NCBI GenBank assembly: GCA_001430745.1
Contig: KQ482001.1
Location: 32,330-43,823, forward strand
Reading direction: 5' to 3'
DNA: 11,494 nt
Origin: Auxenochlorella pyrenoidosa
Taxonomy: Eukaryota; Chlorophyta; Trebouxiophyceae; Chlorellales; Chlorellaceae
The position numbers and the translations under genes are program-made. The notes under the pieces were generated by a model that saw only the letters and a program-made list of their open reading frames with translations, ran no database searches and was not told where the DNA came from. Of the stretch, positions 1-8,439 are shown piece by piece. Within the stretch, counting starts at the first letter, position 1. Each line of letters opens with the position of its first letter.

Positions 1-183
1 CTCCGCAGTCCTGGCAATGGGCGGCCATGGTGTGGGTACCATGGCAGGGGAAAGCAGACTGGGCCACCAGACACCTTGCGGTCACCTGGGGCCCTTGCAT
101 GGCTGGTTGACAGAAGCTAGTAGAATCTGCCTGGCAGGCGTGCTGACGCCAGCCTGCCGCATGGCGCCCTCGCGCGCCTGCAG
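1..183 (+). other. Intron (and possibly a small exon) upstream of the first resolved ENGase exon
   Basis: The first clear exon starts at 184 after a GCCTGCAG acceptor, in phase 2, so an exon lies further 5'. A CTCCGCAG acceptor-like string ends at base 8 and GT donors follow at 30-37. A tiny exon around 9-29 would fit the phase, but its translation does not resemble the family strongly enough to call. No Asn-x-Glu codon pattern was found here. Confidence 0.5.
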
Positions 184-2916
184 GGTGCTGACGGAGCGCA
201 TGCGTGATGTGGCCCCCGGCTGGAGCCAGGTGGTGTGGTGAGGCGGCATGACGCCCTGCCCGCACGCTGTGCCAGGCTGTGAGGCACCTGCCTGGGGAAT
301 TGAAGTCTGCCGACGGATGCCATGCGCTTGCATGGGCTTGGTTTGGCCCTGCTGTTGTCGCCCTGCTGTTGCGGCGTCGAGCGCGGCGGGCGACAACAGC
401 AGGGCCAAACCAAGCCAACCCGCAAGCGCACGCTGGTGCTGCCTCCTGCCTCCTGCCCTTGTACGCGCGCTCACCCCTGGCCCCCGGCCCACCCTGGCTG
501 CTTTGCTGGCTGCCCCTGGCTGCCCCCCTGGCCGCAGGTATGACGCCGTCACGACCGAGGGCAAGCTGGAGTGGCAGAACGGGCTGACCCCGCTGAACCG
601 CCCCTTCCTCGATGCCTGCGACGCCCTGTGGGTCAACTACACCTGGCGGGAGGGCACGCCGGCAGCGGTGGAGCAGGAGGCGAGCGGGGCGCAGAGGGAG
701 GGGGCAGCAAGTGGGGCCAGTGCACAGGGCCACCAGGAGGGGGCGGGCGCGCCGCAGCGCAGAAGCAGGCATGAAGCTGGGGCCCTGGGCAGGGCAGGGC
801 GCCATGGCGCCGGTGCCGGCTTGCTACGCACGCATGGCCCGCACGAGAGCAGGTGGCCGCTCTCCTCGCGGCGCTGCAAAATTGGGCTGCTACTGCTGGC
901 CTGCAGTGCGCGTGCCTGCGCTGCCTGGGCATGCCCTTGCTCAACACGCGTTGACCCGCGCTGCTCTGCAGGCTGGGGAGCGCGCTGCCGACGTTTTCAT
1001 GGGCGTCGACTGCTTTGGGCGTGGCACGTATGGCGGTGGCGGCTTCAACTGCGGGGCGGCGCTGCGGGCCAGCTTGGAGCAGGGCCTCTCGGGTGGGCCC
1101 TGGCAGCAGGCTCCTGTCCAGAGGCGTGCCCCCTGCCATGCCTCCCCTCCATACCCCGCCTTGCAGCCTCACTGTCTGCCCTGCGCCTGCATGCTGCACC
1201 AACGCCTGCTGGCATGATGCGTGTCGCAAAGGCTGCCATCCCATCCTCGCCGGCTGCGGCATGCGCAGCCGCGCTGTTTGCTGTGGGCTGGCCATATGAG
1301 GGTGACTGCGGCCCGGACGCCCCCGCATGCTGGCGGCAGCGCGACGACGCCTTCTGGGCCGGCATAGAGCAGGCGTGGCAGCAGGGCCTGCGCCCCGCTG
1401 GCGGCAGCAGTGGCGGGGCTGGCTCAGCAGGCGCAGCAAGCAGCGCGCAGCCCCGGCCCCGCCTGCAGCTGCCGTTCTTTAGCAACTTCTGCCAGGGCAG
1501 TGGGCGTGCACTTTTCCAGGCGGGCCGCGTGCTCTCTGACCAGCCCTGGTACAACCTGAGCCTGCAGGCCCCGCAGCCAATGCTGGCAGTCAAGCTGCTG
1601 GGCGAGCCCGCGGGCGGCGGCAGCATGAGCAGCGGCGAAACCGCAGGTGCAGGCGCTGGCAAGGGCGGCGATGGCGGCGTCAGTGACAGTGCAGCAGTCC
1701 AGACGCAGCACTGCCCTGTGCGAACCAGCGTGTGCGCAGAGCGGGCGTTCAGCGGCGGCTGCAGCCTGTGCATCAGCGGGGCGCTGCGGCCTGGGGAGCG
1801 TGCCACGGTGCGGCTGTTTGAACCTGGGGTGGCGCTGCCGGCAAAGGGCGTCGTGGTGCGCCTGACTGCCTCGCTGGCAGGCATCGTGGGGCTGCACCTG
1901 GCCCTCCACCTGGCGCCAGCGGGCAGCACCACTGCAGGCGACGACGCGGCAGCCGGCGTTGGCAGCAGCGCCGCACAGGCTGGCGGTGCAGGGCTCATCA
2001 CGCTCACCCCGCTGTTCAGTGCTGCACATGGGCAAGCAGCAGAGACAGCAGAGGCAGCTTGGGCAGGGGATGCGGCACTGGCGACAGCCAGCCCAGGCAG
2101 GCACACCATCGCAACGCTGTCAGCAACCGCCAGCAGGCGCGCGGCAGCGCATGCTGCCCAGGCAGGCGGGGCAGGCGGCGATGCATCAGCGTTGGCGGCC
2201 ACGCCCGACTGGCACACCTTTCAGTTCAGCCTAGTGGCTGGCATGCTGCCGGACACAGGCGGCACAGTGCTGCTGGCAGCAGTGGACCTTCTACTGGAAG
2301 GCATCTCTGCTGGCAGCCTCCAGGGCAGCACAGGGCCTTCCAGCTTCACAGCCCACCTGGGTGAGGGGGGCTTGCAGTCTGGCTTCCCGCAGCCTTGGTT
2401 TGAGGGTGCTTGCCCATAGGAGTGCAGGGTAGCACGGCGGTTTGCGGCCCTGGGCCAAGCATTTTGTCCCAGCCCCTGCTCCTTGCCTGCCGTCCCCTTC
2501 TTTGCCTCACAGGAGAGCTCTGCATAGAGCCACATGTGCCAGCCAGCCCACCAGCAGCCCCAGGCAGCGTCACCGACCTTGCCTGCGAGGGCCTGCAGTT
2601 GAAGCGCGCCGTGGCCAGTGCTGACAGCGGAGACAGCGTCGGCGTTACGTTGACAGCTCAACTGTCGTGGCAGGCACCTGTCACCAGTGTGCGCTGCTGC
2701 CACATCTGGTGTGCTTTTGATGGCGGCGCGGCGGGGCCGGCGGCAGCAGCACCACGCTGGCTGGGCGTGGCCTGTGCGGATGCCTTCTGCGTGTCGGGCC
2801 TGCCCATGCCAGCAGGAGTGGCAGCGGCCACTTTCTGGGTGCAGCCAGAAGGCCGCAATGGGCTGGTGCAGGAGCTGGAAGCTGCGGCTTGCGTGTCGGT
2901 CGGCATAGAACAGTAG
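184..2916 (+). CDS. ENGASE: Endo-beta-N-acetylglucosaminidase, GH85 family (5'-partial)
   Basis: Proposed exons are 184-237, 538-667, 972-1092, 1269-2360 and 2513-2916 (TAG stop), about 599 residues visible. All introns are GT-AG and phases agree. Known GH85 enzymes cut the chitobiose core of N-glycans; the plant/animal type is cytosolic and processes free oligosaccharides. GH85 landmarks seen in order are VVWYDAVTTEGKLEWQNG, CDALWVNYTW, ADVFMGVDCFGRGTYGGG, AALFAVGWPYE, LPFFSNFCQGSG and LSDQPWYNLS. They are followed by a beta-rich C-terminal part ending near GVACADAFCVSGLPMPAGV, which resembles the plant ENGase tail. Splicing 1092 to 1269 gives GLSAALFAVGWPYE, matching family spacing. The catalytic Asn-x-Glu lies upstream of the first visible exon in this family and is not in the window, so activity cannot be judged. 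The large fourth exon carries Gly/Ala/Ser inserts (about 1400-1450 and 1610-1700) that look lineage-specific. Family assignment is firm; the upstream exon is not resolved. Confidence 0.9.
323..430. repeat. Long intronic foldback (inverted repeat)
   Basis: Bases 335-362 are perfectly complementary to 389-416 (28 bp, 26-nt loop). After a small internal loop (332-334 versus 417-421) a further 9 bp pair (323-331 with 422-430). An 11-nt direct repeat, CCCTGCTGTTG, occurs at 347 and 361 at the loop edge. The whole element sits inside the 300-nt ENGase intron 238-537. It could be a small MITE-like foldback, a hairpin RNA precursor, or a local inverted duplication. No target-site duplication was identified. 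Confidence 0.85.
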
Positions 2917-3275
2917 GCGGCAGCTTGCAGCAAGGCGGTCAGCCCAGCGTGAGCCCAGCATGGCTCGCGACTGCCCATCCTCCTGTCGCTCTGGCGCAAT
3001 CGAACACTTGGTCCTCTTCAAATTGAAAACATTGGATTGGGCAGGGAAACCCCAGCAGGGGAGCTCGCACCAGCCGACACAGCTGGCGGGCGGACTCGCA
3101 AGGGTAGACGTCGCCACTTCACTAGCCAGCTTGTGCTCTAGGTGCGCCAGAAAGCCCCGCGAACAGGACGTCCAAGGCAGGCGTTGGTTGGCGACGCCCG
3201 CCAACTGGGCTTCGTTTCAGGCGCCCTGGAGACGCAGCAAAAGAGAGGCGCAGAACCTGTTGAAACAGGACTAGC
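2917..3275 (+). other. Intergenic: ENGase 3' UTR and SHIPPO gene upstream region
   Basis: About 360 nt between the ENGase stop and the next ATG, both genes reading the same way. No TGTAA poly(A) signal and no TATAAA were seen. A mildly AT-rich patch with AAATTGAAAACATTGGATTG lies near 3020-3040. A short inverted repeat (GTTGGCG at 3187 with CGCCAAC at 3199) is present. An in-frame TGA at 3261 bounds the downstream reading frame. Confidence 0.6.
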
Positions 3276-5830
3276 ATGCGCCGCCACCCGCCGCCTGCCG
3301 CTCCAGCGACCACCTCTGCCCGCCTGCGCCCTCCCGCAGGCAGCCAGCCGAACATCAAAGGCTCTCGTAGCAGCAACATGAGCAGCAGCCGGCCCTCCTC
3401 GTCCTCACCCAGCAAGGCCTGGGCCGTGTCCAGCCTGCGCAGCGGGTTTGGCGAGCAGCCGCTGAGCGACCGCTCGTCGGCGCCCGCAGCCGGCTTTGGA
3501 AGCAGCTCGCGTGATGCGTTTGCCAAGGTGAGGCCTTGAGCACTCGCAGACATGTCCATTCGGCCACGTGAGGAATTTTCGATGTCTCTCCGTGATGTCC
3601 TAAGCACCTCCTTTTCTCAGGATATTGTTAGTGCCCAGTTGCACACTGCATTCCCCATTCCCTTGCCTGCAGCAATATGCCAGTGCAGAGGTGGATCGCG
3701 CGCAAGCGCGCGCCCGTGGCAACATTGACAACAACCTTGGCGCCTGTTATGCTGTGCCGGTACGAAAGAGGGGGTGCACAGTGGGCTGGATGGGGCCCCG
3801 GGCCTGCAACGCGCACCCGGCGGCAGCTGCGGGGGCAAATGCTGACACGCTTGTCACCTGGCCTCCATGCCTGGGCATGCCTGCAGGACACCATCTCCAA
3901 GCAGGTGCTCAGCACGGTGCCCAGCCCGCCGCGCGTGAGGTTTGGCACCAGCAAGCGGGCAGGCATGGCGGAGAAGACGGATGCCCCCGGGCCGGGCGCA
4001 TACAAGCTCAAGCCTGTGATGGGTGAGGTGCTGGGCGGAGCGGGGCTTGCGGCCGCTGTGCGCCGTTTCCACTGCTCTTGCGCCGGAAGAGCGCATGGCG
4101 GCGTGTGCATTGTACTTTTAACAGTGTCACGCCTGATGTTCCTCCTTGCGGCTCGGCTAGTCCTCGGCCGGTCCAGCAGTCCCTGTTGGCACAGGGCCTG
4201 CCTCTCCAGGGTCTGCCCGCCCCGCCCGCTGCAGGCGACACGGTTGAGTCCACCCGCAGCAGCGCGCCCCGCATGAAGTTTGGGTCGGGCACCCGCGACC
4301 AGGCCAACCGCCTGTTCATCAGCGCAGACCACGAGAAGTGCCAGGTGGGCGGCTGGGCCGCAACTGGCAGCGAGCATGCACGCGCCGGGCAATCCCCTTG
4401 CTGAAGCAGGAGTATACAGCTCAGGGGTGAGGAGGGATGTGTGCAAGGCGCAATGCGCTGGACATCCTGCTTAAATGTTCTTCCTTCCCCTGTGGCTTGC
4501 TGCTCCCCAGGTGGGGGTAGACAGCCCCGGCCCCTCGTACGACATCCCGGCCGCCCTGGGCAAGCAGCAGCTGTCGACCAAGCGGAGCGCGGGCGCGTTT
4601 GTGATGCCGCGTGGGCAGCGCTTTGTGGACTGCGATGTGCGCGAGGCGGCGCAGAAGGTGCGCTCACGCGCGGCTGCACAGGCCGCAAGGTGTGGGCACC
4701 TGGACAGGGGGCCCAATGCATGCCCGGAAACGAGCCAAGCCTGGTGCAGTCTCTGCGTGCTGCCCTCGCGAGGCCGGTGGGATTTGACAACGTGCACTGC
4801 CAAACTTAGCCCTTTCCTCCTGGGCATGATCAAACGTACAATCTGCGTCCGGCCTGCTGCAGCCCGGCGCGGGGGCCTACACTGTGCCGTGCACCATTGG
4901 GGCTGGGCCCGGCGGCGCGGTGTGTTTGGGAGAGCCTAGCTGCGCCGCACGGGTTGCTGCATGCCTGGCTGCCCATCCCAGACCTGTGCTGCCCTGTGAG
5001 TGTGATTCCAGATGCGTACAGGAGGCCGCGGTGGAATGTAGGCCTGAAACTGCTCCCCATGCTGCCCCTCGCCCCCCCCCCCCCCGGGGCCTTGCTGTCC
5101 AGCCCTGCCCCACCAAGCGCAACAGCCCCACCGTCAAGTTCGGCACCAGCACCCGCGACAAGGAAGCAAAGGTGCGGTGCCAAAGCTGCCATGCTTGCAG
5201 CTTTGATGCAGGCATGAGAGTACACCGATAGAGAGCACTGAGCGCACGCACGTCATGCGAGCCGTGCACATCTGTGGTTGAGGATGGTGATGTTTGCAGC
5301 CATGCTGTGCCTGAACCTCCCGTTCCGCAGGTGTTCATTAGTGTGGACCATGAGAAGGGGAGCTACGGCAACTGCAGGTGAGGCGTGCCAGTGCATGCCC
5401 GGCTGGACCCACTGGAAGGGAGGCCGGCACCCCGCATGCTTTCGCCCACCCCCTCCCAAGCCGGGAAGGAAACCTGGCCTCCTGCATGCCTGCATGCTGG
5501 CAGCGGCGCAGCGGCCGTCACCAGCTGTTGCCCACGGCGGTGCCCTGGCCCCTGCAGCCCCGGCCCCGTGACTGCCAACCCCGCCAGCAGCATGGGCCGC
5601 CAGGTGCTGTCCACCAAGTCATCCACAGGCTGCCCCGGCTTTGGCAGCAGCAAGCGCCTGGCAGACCACGCCTCAGACGTGCCAGGCCCTGGTGAGCAGC
5701 GGGGCAGGGCGGGGCAGGGTTGGGCTTGTCAGCAGACAGGACTGGCGGCATGGTGTGAAGGGGCATCATGTTGGCCTAGCCATTTGCTACCTTGCCCCGC
5801 CCCTGTTCGCCAGGCGCGTACTATGCATGA
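3276..5830 (+). CDS. SHIPPO / sperm-tail PG-rich repeat (STPGR) protein
   Basis: Exons: 3276-3527, 3673-3759, 3887-4022, 4235-4344, 4511-4657, 4863-4919, 5103-5171, 5331-5377, 5558-5691 and 5814-5830 (TGA). All are GT-AG with matching phases, giving about 351 residues. PG-rich motifs include DAPGPGAYKLKP, VDSPGPSYDIP, PGAGAYTVP, SPGPVTANP and a terminal DVPGPGAYYA. They alternate with LST(K/V) segments and FG(T/S)S.R boxes, typical of SHIPPO proteins. That family decorates or lines ciliary and other stable microtubules; a role in an alga's flagellum or cytoskeleton is inferred. The protein is built from three copies of a ~100-residue unit starting at residues 74, 174 and 276. The first 60 or so residues are Ser/Pro/Arg-rich and look disordered. 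A TGA at 3261 closes the frame upstream. The in-frame ATG at 3378, in good context (CAACATGAG), is an alternative start. The specific orthologue was not identified. Confidence 0.85.
4920..5102 (+). other. Frame-preserving intron containing a C14 tract
   Basis: This is intron 6 of the SHIPPO gene by the model (GTGTGT donor, TGTCCAG acceptor). It is 183 nt, a multiple of three, and has no stop in the gene's frame, so it could be read through. Splicing is favoured because removal puts the third super-repeat 102 residues after the second (the first spacing is 100); retention would give 163. A run of 14 C followed by GGGG at about 5072-5089 is also an error-prone spot for sequencing and assembly. 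Confidence 0.65.
5181..5205. repeat. Short perfect inverted repeat in an intron
   Basis: CAAAGCTGC (5181-5189) and GCAGCTTTG (5197-5205) form a 9-bp stem with a 7-nt loop, just inside the 5' end of the intron 5172-5330 of the SHIPPO gene. Its function, if any, is unknown. Confidence 0.7.
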
Positions 5831-6371
5831 TGGCGCGCCGAGCTGCGGCGATGGAGTCTGCTGGGAGGGCTCGCTGGTTGGTAGCTGCAGGAGCAGACGG
5901 CGAGCTCAGCGCACACTTGACTGGGTGGTTGACAGTCACCACTGGCCCTGGGGTGGCAGTGGGGCAATCTAACAGCCATGAGCAAACTTGACAGCGCCAT
6001 TTCTGAGTTGACAAATTGACCTTTGTACATTCGTTCGTGGGCACGCAAATCAACAACAGGGCACACTTGCGGGGCATGCAGCGAAAGTCCAGGGTGCGGT
6101 TCCTGCTACATCACCACGAGGCTGATTCAGCAGAGAGCTCGCTGTTGATTTCACCTGTGCCTGAAAGTCTCCCGGCGCCGATTTCAGTCAATCATGTTGG
6201 TTTCAATTATATCGCTGATAGAAGTCAAAGTAGATGCACGCCAGGAGTGCTCGGCCATGCATGGATTGTGCCTGTCCCCTGATTGCTGATTATCACGTCG
6301 CGATGTATGTCGCATCATCTTGCTGCTGCCACCAGCAGTCGGCCCGCCACGGCTGCACCTTCAAAGGCGTT
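5831..6371. other. Convergent intergenic region with TTGAC cluster
   Basis: This 541-nt stretch separates the stop of the SHIPPO gene (+) from the stop of the coiled-coil gene (-) and must hold both 3' UTRs. No TGTAA was seen on the + strand and no TTACA (its complement) for the - strand gene. Part of it (about 5980-6240) is less GC-rich than the surrounding DNA. Five TTGAC pentamers in one orientation lie at 5917, 5929, 5988, 6008 and 6016. No coding exon is supported here. Confidence 0.6.
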
Positions 6372-7733
6372 TCAGTGCTGCTCCGGCGACAGGGTCATGA
6401 CCTGGCTGGCGGTGTTTGCGTAGTAGCGATGCATGCGGCGCTCGTGCCGCGCCTGCTCCTCCGCTGTCAGCGGCTTGTGAGAGGCCGCCATGCGCTCGCA
6501 GCGCTGCATCCAGCCAGCGGTGGCCTGCGGGGGGCCAGAAGGGCCGTGCCAGTTGGGGGCAAGCATGCAGCATGGACAGGCCTGACGCTGGTCAGTGGAG
6601 GGCACCCAGGGCAAGGGCTGCGCACGGAGCTGCTGCATGCAACCCTGCTCTTCATGGGCAGTGTGGCGCAGCGTGAGGCGCCAGTGCGGCGCAGCTCCTC
6701 ACCTCGTTGCGCTCGGCTGCAGCCGCCTCCAGGTGTGCTGCGTTGTGAGCCGCCTGCTGCGCTGCCAGCAGCAGCTGGCGGCGCTCGGCATTGGTGGCGG
6801 CGCACAGCTGGGTCAAGCGCTGCTGCAGGGCCTCAATCTGTGCCGTGTTGGGGGGGGCGACAAGGAGGCAGGGGAGCTTGAGAGGAGAGGTGGAAGAGGT
6901 CGTTCGGCGCTGAGTTGTGGCGTCGACAGCTGCCGACAGAGAGGCCACTCTCCCTGCTCAACCATCATGCTATGCCCGCCCAGGAACACACACCTGCGCT
7001 TCTGAGTGCTGCGCCTCTCGCTCCGCGGCGGCCTGTAGCTCCTCAGCATGCTGCTCCTCAACCGCCAGCTGCGCCCGGCACATTGCAACTTCGACTGCAG
7101 CAGACCACAGCGGCGCCAAACAAGCAGCAAACGCATCAGTCGAATGATGCTCCCAAACGGATGCAGAATTGACGCTTAAGAAGGAGGAACAGACGTACGC
7201 AACCATGCATGCACCGCCCTGCCCAAACCAGCCAGCATGGTGCGACCCAGGCATAAGCGCGCACCTGCCGCCGCGTGCAGCTGCCCCTGCACCGCCGCCG
7301 TGCACTCCCTGCACTCCTGCAGCACCGCTGCCTGCTGCTCCACATGCGCCAGCGCCTTGCCCTGCTCCGCCAGGATGGAGTCCAGAGAGTCGACTGCAGC
7401 CTCTGTGTGCAGCGGCCGCGCCAGGCGCCGCAGCCGGCTCTCCCGGCCCTTCAAGCGGCCCGTGGCGGCAGCAGCGGCCAGAGCGGCATCCAGCGAGTCC
7501 CCAGAGGGCTCTACTGCGCGGTCGGCATGCAACGGCTGGATGCTCAGCGCGGTCTGCAGACTGGTAGAGCTGTTGCTGCCTGCAGCAGTGCCTGCGGGCG
7601 CCGGTTCCTGCTGCGGGGCGGGAGGGCGCTGGCGCTGGCGCGGCGACCGGCCCGCCATGGCTGCAAGAGGCCGCAGCAATGAGGTCCACTCGCTGGAGCG
7701 CTGCCGGCGCGGTGCTTTGAACAGAGCCTGCAT
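6372..7733 (-). CDS. Coiled-coil protein of unknown function
   Basis: Exons on the minus strand: 7733-7265, 7094-6994, 6837-6703 and 6524-6372 (TGA), about 285 residues. Introns of 170, 156 and 178 nt are GT-AG with phases 1, 0 and 0. The start is supported because an in-frame TGA directly precedes the ATG. Residues 1-80 are basic and Pro/Gln/Ser-rich (APRRQRSSEW, RSPRQRQRPPAPQQEP) and probably disordered. From about 85 to 250 the chain is Ala/Gln/Glu/Leu-rich with heptad-like spacing (DSLDSILAEQGKALAHVEQQ, IEALQQRLTQLCAATNAERR), suggesting a long coiled coil. The last 50 residues are more specific: GWMQRCERM, LTAEEQARHERRMHRYYANT and a QVMTLSPEQH end. I do not recognise the family. The neighbouring SHIPPO gene makes a cytoskeletal or ciliary role conceivable, but nothing in the sequence proves it. 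It is divergent from the J-domain gene. Confidence 0.75.
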
Positions 7734-7756
7734 TCAGCAGCACAGAATGCAGGCTC
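7724..7756. repeat. Perfect 12-bp inverted repeat over the coiled-coil gene's start codon
   Basis: GAGCCTGCATTC (7724-7735) pairs perfectly with GAATGCAGGCTC (7745-7756) across a 9-nt loop. The minus-strand ATG (7733-7731) lies in the second arm of the hairpin as it would form in the mRNA. If the transcript starts upstream of 7756, the initiator codon would be base-paired. An effect on initiation is inference. Confidence 0.8.
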
Positions 7757-8439
7757 AATGCAAGCAAGGGAGGGTTGTCGAGAGAGGCCTTGCTTGCGCC
7801 TTAGGGGGGCGCACAGCCCGGCGGTGGCGGGTGCAGCAAGTTGGCAAGCCCACCCGAATAGTCCAGCCCCCGGAGGTCTGCTGAGTTGTGGCAGCGCAGC
7901 TTGCTTGCAGCTTAGCGGCTGCATTGCCTGCAGAGAGGGGGCGAGTGTCGATTGCTGGCGCGTTCACTGGAGGGCGAGGTGGTGGATAAAGCTTGCAGTG
8001 AGCAGTTTTGGGCATGCGATTCGCTCACTCTTCTCTCCAGGAGGATGGCCGCTGCGGAAAGCTTGCTTGGGCGCGAAAGGCATTCTGATGTCGGACATGT
8101 GTACAGAGCGCAGCTTTCTGAAAGTCGATAGAACTCGTGCGTAAGATGCTGCGATGGAAGGGCGCTGTCGGGAGCTGGTCAGCTCTGCCTCTCGCCGGGC
8201 CTCAGCAGACACGCCTTGGCCCTGAAATGCAAACAGCTCGAGAGCTTCTGTGGAGCTTGAGCAGAGCTAGGCATATCTCCCTATAAACTTGCTCTAGCAA
8301 CAGGGCTTTCTCCGCCAAGGCCGCGCCGGACTCTCGCTTCTCTCGCGACCCAGTTGCCAGTGGTCGACTTTAAAGCGATCCAATTAAGCTACATAAATTA
8401 TTCTATAGCAAAGGGAGGCGTAAGCGGCCAGTCGGCGCG
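7734..8439. promoter_or_regulatory. Divergent intergenic region between coiled-coil and J-domain genes
   Basis: About 706 nt separate the two divergent ATGs, so this stretch should carry both promoters and 5' UTRs. Toward the + strand gene it contains a TATAAA and an AT-rich island (8369-8410) that stands out from the GC-rich surroundings. Variants of an AGCTTGCTTG or CTTGCTTGC word recur near 7788, 7900 and 8060. No exon is supported within it. Confidence 0.55.
8282..8287 (+). promoter_or_regulatory. Candidate TATA box for the J-domain gene
   Basis: TATAAA in the context CTCCCTATAAACTTGC lies 153 nt before the ATG at 8440, which would place transcription start near 8310 and leave a 5' UTR of roughly 130 nt. 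A CCAAT (8380-8384) and a second AT-rich string, CATAAATTA (8392-8400), lie closer to the ATG and are alternatives. No transcript data are available here. Confidence 0.4.

Noticed and set aside
86..115. HGWL string that recalls the GH85 GWLxNxE catalytic motif
   Set aside because: No Asn-x-Glu follows and the stretch lies in what is probably an intron before the 184 acceptor.
17..241. 74-codon + strand frame at the window start as a separate small gene
   Set aside because: Only its last 18 codons are a genuine exon of the ENGase gene; the rest crosses an intron.
1167..1268. Alternative acceptor at 1166/1167 extending the ENGase exon by 34 residues
   Set aside because: Phase-compatible, but it would insert a non-conserved stretch before AALFAVGWPYE, where the family has none; the acceptor before 1269 restores family spacing.
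1045..2217. Long open frame of 390 codons on the minus strand opposite ENGase
   Set aside because: GC-rich antisense shadow of the ENGase exon 1269-2360; composition is Ala/Arg/Pro-biased with no family motif, while the + strand carries clear GH85 motifs.
3187..3205. 7-bp hairpin GTTGGCG/CGCCAAC in the SHIPPO upstream region as a regulatory element
   Set aside because: Short GC-rich inverted repeats of this size are expected by chance in this composition.
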